From contig CAVUTD010000015.1 in the NCBI GenBank assembly GCA_963744345.1, forward strand, positions 248,001-312,000: a stretch of DNA of 64,000 bases. The letters run 5' to 3'. The stretch comes from DASTFP01 sp963744345 (GTDB lineage: Bacteria > Verrucomicrobiota > Verrucomicrobiia > Chthoniobacterales > Terrimicrobiaceae). Below the pieces are notes generated by a model that saw only the letters and a program-made list of their open reading frames with translations, made no database searches and was not told the origin of the DNA. Position 1 is the first letter of the stretch. Every line of letters starts with the position of its first letter. A program made the position numbers and the translations under genes. Shown in pieces: positions 18,814 through 27,182 of the stretch.

Positions 18814-19809
18814 TTAGAGCCCCAGCGCGGAGAGCTCGTCCACCGTGTTCTTGTCGATGGCCAGCACCTTGATCGCTCGAATGACCCGCTTCTCGGGATC
18901 CACGCTCACCTTGCCCAATCCGGGGATCTCCATCCCATCGGTGATCGGCTTGCCCTCCAACACCATCTTGGCCACCGTCACGATCGCCTTGCCCGCCTCC
19001 GGCGGACTCCAAATGTAACCCACCCGGATCACCCCTTCCTTGACCAATTTCTTGCCCTGCGTCGGCGAACATGCCCCCACCAGCACGATCTTGTCCGCCT
19101 TGCCTCGCTCCTTGAGCGCCCGCCCCGCCCCAATGGGCCCCTGACTGCCAAAGGTCAAAATCCCCTTCAGGTTGGGATGGGCCAGCATCGCATCCTGCGC
19201 CGTCTTGTAGCTGTCATCCACGCTCTCGGCCACCCCGTAGCGGTCGGCCACCAGCTTCATCTTCGGATAGTGCTCCTTCTGATAGGCGATGGCTGCGTCC
19301 GCCCAGGAATTATGCAAAGGCACCGTCAAGCCCCCCACATACACGATATATTCGCCTTCCTCGCCCATCAGCTTGGCAAGGTCCTTCATGTGCCGCTCGC
19401 CAAACTCCTGGTTGTCGATCATCTCAATGTCCCACACGTTGCCCACCTGTTCGGGCGACTCATGGGTGATCACCGGAATCCCCGCCGCCTTCGCCCGCTC
19501 AAAAACCGGCTCCAGCGCCTTGGCATCATTGGGCACCACTCCAATGGCACTCACCTTTTTGGCGATCAGGTCCTCCACCGCGCGCACCTGCTGGGCCGGA
19601 TCCGCCGTCGTCGGCCCCACCATATACGCCTTCACCTTCTGCTCCTTGCCCGCTTCCTTGATCCCTTTCTCCATCGCCGTAAACCACGGGATGCCCCCTA
19701 TCTTGACCACCACCGCGATCTCCGGCTCCGCCCCTCCAGCCCCTCCGCTGATGACCACACTTGCCAAAACGACCGCAGCAGCCACTGCTCCTTGAGAAAA
19801 TATACGCAT
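18814..19809 (-). CDS. Sugar/autoinducer-type ABC transporter binding protein, second transporter
   Basis: 331 residues from the ATG at 19809, which has a good Shine-Dalgarno (GGAGG about 8 bp upstream); the longer frame lacks one. The N-terminus MRIFSQGAVAAAVVLASVV with a GGAEPE junction is a Sec signal peptide. The mature part is a PBP type I fold of the LsrB/RhaS group: VKIGGIPWFTAMEKGIKEAG, GVVPNDAKAL, ITHESPEQ and GYIWSPPEAGKA. The specific ligand cannot be read from sequence. It is first in the four-gene transporter operon (binding protein, ATPase, permease, permease). Confidence 0.85.
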   Translation of the reverse strand: MRIFSQGAVAAAVVLASVVISGGAGGAEPEIAVVVKIGGIPWFTAMEKGIKEAGKEQKVKAYMVGPTTADPAQQVRAVEDLIAKKVSAIGVVPNDAKALEPVFERAKAAGIPVITHESPEQVGNVWDIEMIDNQEFGERHMKDLAKLMGEEGEYIVYVGGLTVPLHNSWADAAIAYQKEHYPKMKLVADRYGVAESVDDSYKTAQDAMLAHPNLKGILTFGSQGPIGAGRALKERGKADKIVLVGACSPTQGKKLVKEGVIRVGYIWSPPEAGKAIVTVAKMVLEGKPITDGMEIPGLGKVSVDPEKRVIRAIKVLAIDKNTVDELSALGL

Positions 19810-19875
19810 TTTTTTGTTCCTCCTTGGGGGACCGAGGTGAGAGTTGGAGAGCTTACCGAGCGCTGCCCGCAATTG

Positions 19876-20418
19876 TCAATGCTTGCTCTCGCTGACTCGA
19901 GCGAAAACTCGCTTGAGGGCGATCGCAGCGTCTTCAAACCGGGCGCAAATGGCGACGACTGACTCGGTGAGCATAAGGTTATCGATTCCTTCGAAATTCT
20001 CGATCTCATTCCCCTCTGAATCACGTGGCTCATTAAGATTGAGGGACCAACCGTGCCGAAACACTTTCTCCCGATAAATGGACAAATCGTGGGAGTACGC
20101 CACTACGGGTTTCCTTTGACCGCACGCATAACCTATCTCCCACACCGTTCCGATATCTGCCGATGGGCCACGGAATGGAGTAACATTGGCCAAGACTGCC
20201 TGGCACGAATCGATAAGTTGGCGATTCGCCTCGAAAATCGAGTGCGCGTTTCTTAAGAGAGCTTCACCCGCGGGCTGCTCATCGAGAGGGAACACTCCCT
20301 CCATGCCGAGACCGGCGAGAACTGCTTTTCGATTGCGGCCGAGGTTGAGCGCTTGCGGAAAAAAAACGTCTGGACCTGCGAGATAGACGCGAGGCGGCGA
20401 ACTGCGGGTGGTTGCCAT
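19876..20418 (-). CDS. Nucleoside 2-deoxyribosyltransferase-family protein
   Basis: 180 residues. The N-terminal RVYLAGPDVF is the conserved nucleoside 2-deoxyribosyltransferase opening, followed by NRQLIDSCQAVLANVTPFRGPSADIGTVWEIGYACGQRKPVVAY, which contains the D(S/V)GT-like loop and the catalytic-type Glu. The family cleaves or exchanges the N-glycosidic bond of deoxynucleosides; the fold is shared with SLOG and TIR-type nucleotide-processing domains. It is followed on the same strand by nothing related and preceded by the Mut7-C gene, 122 bp away. Salvage or damage-clearing roles are equally possible. Confidence 0.85.
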   Translation of the reverse strand: MATTRSSPPRVYLAGPDVFFPQALNLGRNRKAVLAGLGMEGVFPLDEQPAGEALLRNAHSIFEANRQLIDSCQAVLANVTPFRGPSADIGTVWEIGYACGQRKPVVAYSHDLSIYREKVFRHGWSLNLNEPRDSEGNEIENFEGIDNLMLTESVVAICARFEDAAIALKRVFARVSESKH

Positions 20419-20540
20419 GCTTCCACTGTCATAGCCGCGGGTCTAAATGCAGGCGAATGAAACTTCCCACCCTCTATTTCGCGAACGTCCGCTCTTAGAT
20501 GTAGTTCTTCGACCAAGCACGAGATCGAAGTCCCTTGCTG

Positions 20541-21314
20541 TCAAGAAGTGACCAATCTGGCTACCCGTCGCGCAAGTTTGTCGAAGTGAGTTCCGCGCCA
20601 GTAAATACGACCGCATGCCGAGCACATCCTATAGTCATTATAGTACCGCAAGGTAAGCGGCTCATCCGCTAATTGGTCCAGCACCTCTGCCTTAGGAACA
20701 CTCTTGAGCAATCCATTACACTCAAGGCACCGAATAAATGGGAGGATGAGACCTGGTGAATCTCGCAAGCCAAAGCGGTTGAGGACCTCGCTCGTCTGAT
20801 CTGCGGGGTGGGCCGAGCGCGGACAAAATCCATGCCTTACGCCGGCATGCATCAGGAGTCGCCGATCGCGCGTAAGCAGAGCACGGTTGTCAGCTTCCAT
20901 AATCTGCAGCAGGAATCGATCTTCGGCTTCTTGTATGTAAAACGTGTCAAATCCCAAAAGACGAAGGTTACGCGCCAATTTGCCCAAATGCCCGTCAGCG
21001 ACAAAGCGATGGAAGCGCCGAGTCTGCAACCTAGGAGCAGACGGAAGAATATTCGAAGCGATAGAATACCCGTAAACGTCGAGGCGGAGAGGAGCCTCAA
21101 CCTGCCAGCGGAAATCAACGGAAATAGAACCCTTTTCGGACGTGGCCACGATGAGATCGACCTCAGGATGTGGAACCCCGCAAGCCTCGATAATGTCCTT
21201 GACAGCTGTCTTCTCGCGCAGTTCGCGAACAACCGGAAGTTTCCTGCGCAAGCGCGGCGCAACGAAGACGTCCGCCAAATCCCCGTGAAACCACAACTGT
21301 ACTTCAAAGTTCAC
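20541..21314 (-). CDS. Mut7-C RNase-like protein with N-terminal ubiquitin-like domain
   Basis: 257 residues with a GTG start. The first ~85 residues resemble the ThiS/ubiquitin-like domain that precedes Mut7-C in bacteria (AVKDIIEACGVPHPEVDLI). The Mut7-C PIN-like domain follows: FVADGHLGKLARNLRLLGFDTFY with the acidic Asp, LLTRDRRLLMHAGVRHGF. A zinc ribbon comes last, CLEC at about residue 196 and CSAC at about residue 235. Known as a putative RNase; targets are not known. The 314-bp stretch upstream (21315-21628) separates it from the SLATT-like pair on the same strand and shows no gene. Confidence 0.85.
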   Translation of the reverse strand: MNFEVQLWFHGDLADVFVAPRLRRKLPVVRELREKTAVKDIIEACGVPHPEVDLIVATSEKGSISVDFRWQVEAPLRLDVYGYSIASNILPSAPRLQTRRFHRFVADGHLGKLARNLRLLGFDTFYIQEAEDRFLLQIMEADNRALLTRDRRLLMHAGVRHGFCPRSAHPADQTSEVLNRFGLRDSPGLILPFIRCLECNGLLKSVPKAEVLDQLADEPLTLRYYNDYRMCSACGRIYWRGTHFDKLARRVARLVTS

Positions 21315-21628
21315 GGGGTCGATCTGTGCAAAGCTCGCTCGCTATCACTGTGACAATGACCAGAAGGATTGCCTTATTAACATCCACCAACCTACTCCTC
21401 CTCAGCGAAACTAAAAACCAACGCTAATGCCGCTGCAGCTGACACGAACCTTTCACAGATGCTGAAATGCACTCGCCGCTGCCGGACGCCGGTCTAAACA
21501 TCGATTGCTGAGCTTATCTCATTCCTGGCGATTCCTGCCGGCGCCGCATTCGAGCCGTGATGCACTTTCGAACAACTAAGAGGAAGGCTTACAACAGGAG
21601 CGCTCTTCATTGCTGGTGGTGCTATCAC
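21315..21628. other. Intergenic stretch with no recognisable gene
   Basis: 314 bp between the SLATT-like gene and the Mut7-C gene. Only short open frames without family resemblance are present on either strand. It should contain the promoter of the Mut7-C gene, but no boxes can be placed with confidence. Confidence 0.4.
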
Positions 21629-22120
21629 TTAGGCCTTGGACTCCGACGAAAGCGAAGGCTTAATCTCCCCGATCAACTGACCCCATTGCGCTTGTTCAGC
21701 GAGCAGGATCTGTTCCACCTGGAGAACGTGCGCGCTGATTGCTTCATGCGAAAGGGCGTCTTCCATCGGCTGCTGCAACTCGGGAGCATCGGCACGGGCG
21801 AAAATTAAAGAGTTCGCCGCGTCGGCATAAATCTTGCCCTGCCGCTCGAACGCATAGAGGTTGGTAAACGCGGTCAGGGCGCTCGCCGTGGCTGGGAAAA
21901 CAATCGCCAGAACTGACCAGAGCCAGCCCAGTCCGCCGAGATTTGGCACTGAAGCTAATGCCGAGACTACTCCGGTTAAGATCATGAATAATGAAATAAA
22001 CCGGCCGGACTCGTCGCGCGCCGCCTCGAATTCGCTCCGGCAGCGATCATAGAAACCCCGCTGATCATCAAATCGATACTTGCGGTAAAGCTCCACAAAT
22101 TGCCTCTCGTGCTCTGTCAC
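21629..22120 (-). CDS. Small two-TM protein resembling SLATT/DUF4231 (second of pair)
   Basis: 163 residues starting GTG at 22120, overlapping the upstream gene's stop by 4 bp (GTGA). The N-terminal 38 residues are charged and helical (YRKYRFDDQRGFYDRCRSEFEAARDESG). Two hydrophobic segments follow (FISLFMILTGVVSALA and WLWSVLAIVFPATASALTAF), and then a cytoplasmic helix with YADAANSLIFARADAPELQQ. This hydropathy and length match SLATT-type (SMODS and SLOG-associating 2TM) effector proteins. Those are predicted pore formers in nucleotide-signalling conflict systems. Assignment is by pattern, not by a database match. Confidence 0.6.
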   Translation of the reverse strand: MTEHERQFVELYRKYRFDDQRGFYDRCRSEFEAARDESGRFISLFMILTGVVSALASVPNLGGLGWLWSVLAIVFPATASALTAFTNLYAFERQGKIYADAANSLIFARADAPELQQPMEDALSHEAISAHVLQVEQILLAEQAQWGQLIGEIKPSLSSESKA

Positions 22121-22629
22121 TTCGATTCTCCAGTCTGAACTGCGCCGATATGCCGGATCAGCTGCGGCAAGCGCTGCTCCTCGTTTGCATAGCTGCCCAC
22201 CCGGCCCAAAAAAAGGAAATACTCGGATCGAAGCTTTTCTGCCTTCAGCCGCTCTGTGGCGTACCGTTCCTGCGCGCGCGCGGTTTGTGCGCGGAACGCC
22301 ACTCCCGAAAGGATGGCGGCTAGCAGCGCTTCGCTCATCGCGATCCAGGAAGCGATCCCAGCTTCGAGAGTCGCGTGAAGTGCCCCAAGAATCGTTGCGA
22401 GCGCGCCGCCCACAATGAGGGTTAGCTGGTGCAGCCGAAATTGGTTCTGGAGACGGAGAGCGTTGACGTCGAACTTGCGAAAGTAAGGCATCAATTCCTT
22501 CTCGAGTACTGCGAAGTCAGCCGCGAGATCCGGATAGCTCTTCTGCTCTGCTACCGAAAGTATTTCCTCCTTCTCCGGTGGTATCCATCGAAGCTTTGGG
22601 AGCCGCTTGAATAAGACCACGAGCCGCAT
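22117..22629 (-). CDS. Small two-TM protein resembling SLATT/DUF4231 (first of pair)
   Basis: 170 residues. An N-terminal soluble part (PPEKEEILSVAEQKSYPDLAADFAVLEKELMPYFRKFD) leads into two adjacent membrane segments (QLTLIVGGALATILGALHA and ASWIAMSEALLAAILSGVA). A helical tail follows, AQTARAQERYATERLKAEKLRSEYFLFLGRVGSY. The Y-x-x-x-R-x-x-A-E-x-L-R-x-E-x-F tail is typical of SLATT/DUF4231 proteins. The gene is coupled by a 4-bp overlap to a second protein of the same type. No CD-NTase, SLOG or caspase gene adjoins. An inverted repeat lies 114 bp upstream. Confidence 0.6.
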   Translation of the reverse strand: MRLVVLFKRLPKLRWIPPEKEEILSVAEQKSYPDLAADFAVLEKELMPYFRKFDVNALRLQNQFRLHQLTLIVGGALATILGALHATLEAGIASWIAMSEALLAAILSGVAFRAQTARAQERYATERLKAEKLRSEYFLFLGRVGSYANEEQRLPQLIRHIGAVQTGESK

Positions 22630-22742
22630 TCATCCAATACCGCTGACCATTTGGCAAATTCATTTCTTGGCGTCTCCAACGAGCTTCATGGGCAGCCCAA
22701 ACGACGGCCGAAGGCCCATCACTCTTGTTCCGTTCCTGAATA

Positions 22743-22824
22743 TGCCATCTTTTCCGCCCCCCCGGACTCTCACCGGACGGGGCTATCATCCCGAGGCTAT
22801 TACGCCGGAGCGGAAAAGATGGCA
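22743..22824. repeat. 82-bp inverted-repeat element, possible structured RNA
   Basis: Perfect 15-bp arms (TGCCATCTTTTCCGC at 22743-22757 and its complement at 22810-22824) enclose 52 bp. Read on the minus strand the interior contains CCGG-TGAGAGT-CCGG, which can form a second small hairpin. There are also two imperfect copies of GGCTAT-like sequence on the plus strand. It lies upstream of the SLATT-like pair. It could be a regulatory RNA element or a palindromic mobile repeat; no known riboswitch core is clearly met. Confidence 0.6.
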
Positions 22825-22848
22825 CCTCTCCTGCGGCGCCCACCTTCC

Positions 22849-22880
22849 ATAGCTCAGATGGTCGAGCGCTGATCTTGAAA
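22849..22880 (+). other. tRNA-like 5'-half fragment
   Basis: The stretch TAGCTCAGATGGTCGAGCG has the exact form of a tRNA D-arm, and it continues with CTGAT-CTTGAAA like an anticodon arm. The 3' half is absent: the following CCCGC does not pair with CTGAT and no T-arm GGTTCGA appears. It therefore looks like a tRNA remnant or a chance match, not a working tRNA gene. Confidence 0.3.
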
Positions 22881-23039
22881 CCCGCAGGAACGCGGACCCT
22901 ACCATATCCTCGATGGCCGTCAAGTCCTCCGGCAACAAGGAAGGCATGCTTACCTCTCCACAATCAGTTCCCTCTGATCCTCCGGCGAGCTCCTCGGGTT
23001 TCCGCTTGCCACGATATCGTCGTCCCCTATCACTTCTCC

Positions 23040-23444
23040 ATGATTTTGACGTGGCTTTCCCAGTATCGAGATATCGGGCTACTGATTTTGCGTCTTGGTA
23101 TCGGAACAATGATGGTATTTCATGGCTGGCCCAAACTCGCGGGAGGCATTCACCAGTGGGAGAAATTGGGCAAAGCGATGGGCGCGCTCGGAGTCAACTT
23201 CTTTCCTGCGTTCTGGGGCTTCTCATCGGCGATGGTGGAGACATTAGGCGGGGTGCTGATTGTGCTCGGCTTCTGTTTCCGCCCGGTGACGATACTCATG
23301 ACTTTCAATTTCGCCGTGGCGACAGCACTCCTCTATAAGACAAGTCCCCAATTTATTGAATGGTCCCGACCTACCGAGATGCTCGTTCTCTTCTTTAGCC
23401 TCATCTTCATCGGAGCTGGAAAATATAGCGTCGATAGAAGCTAA
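23040..23444 (+). CDS. DoxX family membrane protein
   Basis: 134 residues from the ATG at 23040; the longer in-frame extension upstream is low-quality and crosses the tRNA-like fragment. Four hydrophobic segments are seen, with DoxX landmarks: LILRLGIGTMMVFHGWPKL near the N-terminus, GGVLIVLGFCFRPVTILM and LLYKTSPQFIEWSRPTEMLVLFFSLIFIGAGKYSVD at the C-terminus. DoxX proteins are small inner-membrane proteins linked to redox stress, with no settled reaction. The next gene starts 27 bp downstream. Confidence 0.88.
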   Translation: MILTWLSQYRDIGLLILRLGIGTMMVFHGWPKLAGGIHQWEKLGKAMGALGVNFFPAFWGFSSAMVETLGGVLIVLGFCFRPVTILMTFNFAVATALLYKTSPQFIEWSRPTEMLVLFFSLIFIGAGKYSVDRS

Positions 23445-23471
23445 GCATTCGGTCATTCATTTCCCATAGGT

Positions 23472-24203
23472 GTGAGCGCAATATCGCCGGACGAAGTCCT
23501 AACCATAGGCGGGCTGATTTTTGAAAAAATGGATCAGGCGGATATCACCGGTCCGTTTGAGGTCCTTAGCCGCTTGCCAAACTCTTCATTTCACCTGATC
23601 GCAAAGAAGAAAGAACCCGTTCGCGATATTATGGGACTTCTCCTTACGCCTTCCCTGACTTTGACGCAGTCGCCGCAGGTCGACGTCTTAGTTGTGCCCG
23701 GAGGAACTGGCGTCAATGTCATGATGGAGGACGAAGAAGTGCTTGAATTTGTGCGAAGAAAAGCGGCCAGTTCGAAAATCGTCCTGTCGGTTTGCACTGG
23801 TGCGCTGATTTGTGGGGCGGCAGGCCTGCTCCAAGGAAAGCGCGCCACCAGCCACTGGGCGTCTCACGATCTGCTCTCCTTCTTTGGGGCGATCCCGGTG
23901 GATGCACGCGTGGTTCAGGATGGGTCAATGATCAGCGCGGCCGGCGTTACTTCCGGCATTGATGCGGCGCTTCGCGTAGCGGCGATCTTGCGCGGCGATG
24001 ATGTTGCGCAAAGCATTCAGCTGTATATGCAGTATGCGCCAGAACCTCCCTACAACAGCGGTTCTCCGCAATCCGCCCCGGCCCACATCGTGGCGCTTGC
24101 ACGCGCTCACCTGCGAGAGGTCCTCGAGGCTCGAGCACACGCGGTGATGCGCGCCGCCGCCAAGCTAAGAATTGGATCTGACTCCCAGAAAACCGGCAGC
24201 TAA
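23472..24203 (+). CDS. DJ-1/PfpI family protein, isonitrile-hydratase-like
   Basis: 243 residues starting GTG. It has the DJ-1/PfpI fold: LIFEKMDQADITGPFEVLSR, VDVLVVPGGTGVNVMM, and the nucleophile elbow SVCTGALICGAAGLLQGKRATSHWAS, whose Cys is the expected catalytic residue. An AAGVTSGIDAALR stretch follows, as in cyclohexyl-isocyanide hydratase and in the ligand domains of GlxA-type regulators. No HTH domain follows, so an enzyme is more likely than a regulator. The substrate is unknown. Confidence 0.85.
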   Translation: MSAISPDEVLTIGGLIFEKMDQADITGPFEVLSRLPNSSFHLIAKKKEPVRDIMGLLLTPSLTLTQSPQVDVLVVPGGTGVNVMMEDEEVLEFVRRKAASSKIVLSVCTGALICGAAGLLQGKRATSHWASHDLLSFFGAIPVDARVVQDGSMISAAGVTSGIDAALRVAAILRGDDVAQSIQLYMQYAPEPPYNSGSPQSAPAHIVALARAHLREVLEARAHAVMRAAAKLRIGSDSQKTGS

Positions 24204-24231
24204 GTGAGCCAGTGCCTCTCAAACAACTGCC

Positions 24232-24494
24232 TTAATAAGGACGCTCAACGACTTCGTATCCTCCGCTCGGATAGCTCCGGTAGTAGACGCCGCCGTAATC
24301 ATAGTAGGTCGCGCCTTGATAAACGCGCGTGCGGTATCCCGCTGGCAACACGGTGACAATTTGTGGTGGGGGGCCGGACTGACTGCTGGCTCCTGCACCA
24401 CCACGCGGCTCGGCACAGTGCGCCGCTCGTAGACAAAGCAGCCCGAGGTCGTCAAAACGATACACAGCATCGCCAAAGAAAGGATGGTTTTCAT
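24232..24494 (-). CDS. Small lipoprotein, frameshifted
   Basis: The start is the ATG at 24494: MKTILSLAMLCIVLTTSGCF, with a lipobox (TSGC) at residues 16-19. The frame then reads VVVQEPAVSP and derails. The next frame gives PPPQIVTVLPAGYRTRVYQGATYYDYGGVYYRS, a Tyr/Gly-rich tail found in small secreted proteins of this phylum. Adding one G to the run of six at 24368-24373 joins them into an 87-residue protein. Function unknown; it is divergent from the DUF456 gene. Confidence 0.7.
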
Positions 24495-24666
24495 GATTTT
24501 ACTCTGTAGATCGTTATCGCGGTCCGTCACACGCGTGTCTTGACGCGGCACGACACCCTTGCACGCTCTTGCCAGCGGCCCTTGAAAAGTGGAGGCGCCA
24601 GCGAGCCACCTTGAAAGGGGGTGATTACTGCTCGACGTTCCGACCCCAATCACCGAGTAAAGGACA

Positions 24667-25143
24667 GTGGAAGCTCTCTGGTGGTTCGTGACGCTGGCAC
24701 TGATGCTTGCTGGTCTCCTCGGCACGGTTATCCCGTTGGTGCCTGGAACGATCCTCATCCTCTGCGGCGCCGTGGTAAATCATTTTGCGCTGCAGTCGGT
24801 TGGCTGGCCTACGCTCATTGTCCTAACGTTGATGATGATCACCGCGCAGGTCTTAGATATCTTGAGTGGTTCCCTTGGCGCGAAGTGGTTTGGGGCGACG
24901 CGGTGGGGCGCAATCGGTGGAATCGTCGGCGCCATTGTCGGATTGTTTTTTGGATTAATTGGGATCTTTGTGGGCCCGCTCCTTGGCGCTCTCGCAGGAG
25001 AATTGCTCGGCGGCAAAGGTCTGCTTCCTGCCGGACGCTCCTCATGGGGTGCCGTCTTGGGAACAACCGCGGGACTGGTGGGCAAATTCGCAATTGGCGT
25101 CTTAATGATTGTTTGGTTTCTCGCCGCCGCCTTTCTGAAGTAG
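24667..25143 (+). CDS. DUF456 family membrane protein
   Basis: 158 residues starting GTG, almost wholly hydrophobic. DUF456 landmarks: GLLGTVIPLVPGTILILCGAVV near the N-terminus, DILSGSLGAKWFGATRWGAIGGIVGAIVGLFFG in the middle, and the glycine-rich second half. Several tandem GxxxG-rich helices are predicted. Function is not known in this family. The next gene follows after 91 bp on the same strand. Confidence 0.87.
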   Translation: MEALWWFVTLALMLAGLLGTVIPLVPGTILILCGAVVNHFALQSVGWPTLIVLTLMMITAQVLDILSGSLGAKWFGATRWGAIGGIVGAIVGLFFGLIGIFVGPLLGALAGELLGGKGLLPAGRSSWGAVLGTTAGLVGKFAIGVLMIVWFLAAAFLK

Positions 25144-25234
25144 CACGGGCACATGCCCTTTTAACCCGTTAGAACCCTGATAGCTGCTTCCGGGTGAATA
25201 CCCGTAGCGCTGATCCGTTTGAAGAGTAGGGTAT

Positions 25235-27182
25235 ATGAAGATGTTCGCGGTGACGTTTCGGCAAGAAGCGGTTGGAAAATTTGGGGTGACGATTTTGCTG
25301 GGGTGTGCTGTTTTTGCGGGCTTTCTGCGGGCGCAAGAACCACCCCAGCCGCCACCGCCAGTATCGGAAAATGCTCCGGTGCTGCTGCCACAAGAGTCAC
25401 TTAATCAATTACTGGCTCCGATTGCCCTTTATCCAGATGCTCTCATCGCCTTGATCTTGCCTGCATCAACTGTGCCCTCCGACTTGGTTCTCGCCGCGCG
25501 CTTTCTTGCTTCCAGCGGAGATCCGGCGCAGGCCGCCAATCAGCCGTGGGACGAGAGTGTCAAGTCTTTGGTTCAATACCCGGACATCGTCAAGTGGATG
25601 GACCAGAACCTGGAATGGACGGCCCAGGTTGGGGACGCTTTCCTAAACCAACCAGATGATGTGATGAACACCATTCAGCAGCTGAGAGCCCAGGCAAAAG
25701 CGGCAGGCAACCTTGTCGATAGTCCGGAACAGAAGATTGTGGAGGAGGAAAACTGCATCCGCATTGTTCCAGCACAGCCCGAGTTTATCTACGTGCCTCA
25801 ATACGATCCTGAAGTCATCTACGTTGAACGTTACGACGATTACGCCGGACCCGCGTTAGCTTTTGGGGTGGGTCTCGCCGTAGGACCCTGGCTGAATTTC
25901 GACTGTGACTGGCCTCGCCGGAGATTGTACCGAGGGGATTGGAAGCCGGGATGGACACATGAGCGAGGCCCCGGCTGGAGGGGAGATTGGAATGGAGATC
26001 GCGGTGATCAACGAGACCCCGGCTGGAGACCGGATCGAGATCGAGGTCGTGGGGGCGACCAGATTATTGGTGTGGTAAATATTTCCCCAGGCAGTGCGCG
26101 AGTCTGGGAGCCTAGCGCGAGGGTTCGCCGCGAGCAATGGCAACGCCAGCACAATGCCCGCACCACCGCGAACCGCAATATCCAAAGACGGGGTGCCGAT
26201 GAGGCGTCTCGAAGTGTGGCTCCCGTCGCAAGACCATCCTTGCCGAACCAGGGTGCACCCCGGCGACGATCGGCGTCGCCGCGCTGCACGTCGTTCAGCG
26301 TCGGATACGCCAGACGCGCCGCGCGATTTACCAAACGACGTTCGCGATCCTAATTCAGTTCTGCCACAGACTGATCAGACGGAGCGGCGAAATAGAAAGG
26401 ATCGAGAAGCGCGAGAGAGAAGAAGACAGAATCAACAAAACACTCCATCGAACGCGATTCCACCGCCGGCGCCGTTGCCGCCGCCCGGGAGCGTGGAAGA
26501 AGACAGTCAACGCGGCCGATCAAACGCCAGACTGCGCCGAGATGCCGAATCTCCTTCAGCAGACGAACAGTCGCCGCAAAGAAGAAATGCTCGCTCGCGG
26601 GGATCCAACCGTTCTTCAGAAGATGCCAACTCGAGCTCGGTCCCTGCCACTATCGATCAATCCGAGAGAGGGCGCGGCCAGTCACAGACTGTTCCGCAAG
26701 AACTTAGGCCAGAAAGACCCAGGTCAGACGACTCCACGCCCAGTAAGAATGAGCGCCAAGCGAACCGCGGCGGCGATAAGCGGCACGGAGGAGGGGGCCA
26801 AGCACAACAGGGTGCCGGTGGCGGCGGAGGTCAGCAAGCACAACAGGGTGGCGGCGGTCGCAAACGCAGCGAAGGTCAGCAAGCACAGCAGGGTGGTGGC
26901 GGTCGCAAACACAGCGAAGGTCAGCAAGCACAGCAGGGTGGTGGCAGTGGCAAACGTAACGGAGCACAGCAAGGTGGCGGTGGCGGTCGCAAGCGCAGCG
27001 AAGGTCAAGAAGCACAGCAGGGTGGCGGCCAAAGAAGCAAAGCAGATCGAGGGGGACAACAAGCTGGCGGTGGCCAAAAGGGCGGCGGAGATAGCGGAGC
27101 GGGCCAAAGAGGTGGCGGCCACAAGGGCGGAGGAGAACAAAAAGGCGAGGGCAAAGGGAAGAAGTCCGATGATCAAGGGTAA
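25235..27182 (+). CDS. DUF3300 secreted protein with long low-complexity tail, frameshifted
   Basis: The signal-bearing N-terminus (KFGVTILLGCAVFAGFLRAQ) leads to a DUF3300 domain, residues ~45-215: LAPIALYPDALIALILPASTVPSDLVLAARFL, QLRAQAKAAGNL, FIYVPQYDPEVIY. After residue ~341 the frame breaks at the CCCC run 26258-26261. Dropping one C continues into PGDDRRRRAARRSASDTPD and a Gln/Gly/Arg-rich tail that ends at 27182. The restored protein has about 648 residues. The tail contains 15-residue tandem repeats (QQAQQGGGGRKRSEG type). Role unknown; DUF3300 proteins are exported. Confidence 0.75.
26829..27030 (+). repeat. 45-bp tandem repeats inside the DUF3300 tail
   Basis: About four imperfect copies of a 45-bp unit encode QQAQQGGGGRKRSEG-like 15-mers, ending with a degenerate copy. 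The period keeps the reading frame, so copy number can change without breaking the protein. The repeat is directly visible in the sequence. Confidence 0.8.

Noticed and set aside
22743..22824. Inverted repeat read as a cobalamin riboswitch because of its GGTGAGAGTCCGG stretch
   Set aside because: The remaining conserved core and the B12-box are missing, and the downstream genes are not cobalamin-related.
22517..22963. 148-residue minus-strand open frame upstream of the SLATT-like pair
   Set aside because: It runs through the inverted repeat and the tRNA-like fragment and overlaps the start of the SLATT-like gene; composition looks noncoding.
26829..27030. Repeat block considered as a CRISPR array
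   Set aside because: Units are contiguous 45-bp coding repeats without spacers, in frame with the DUF3300 tail.
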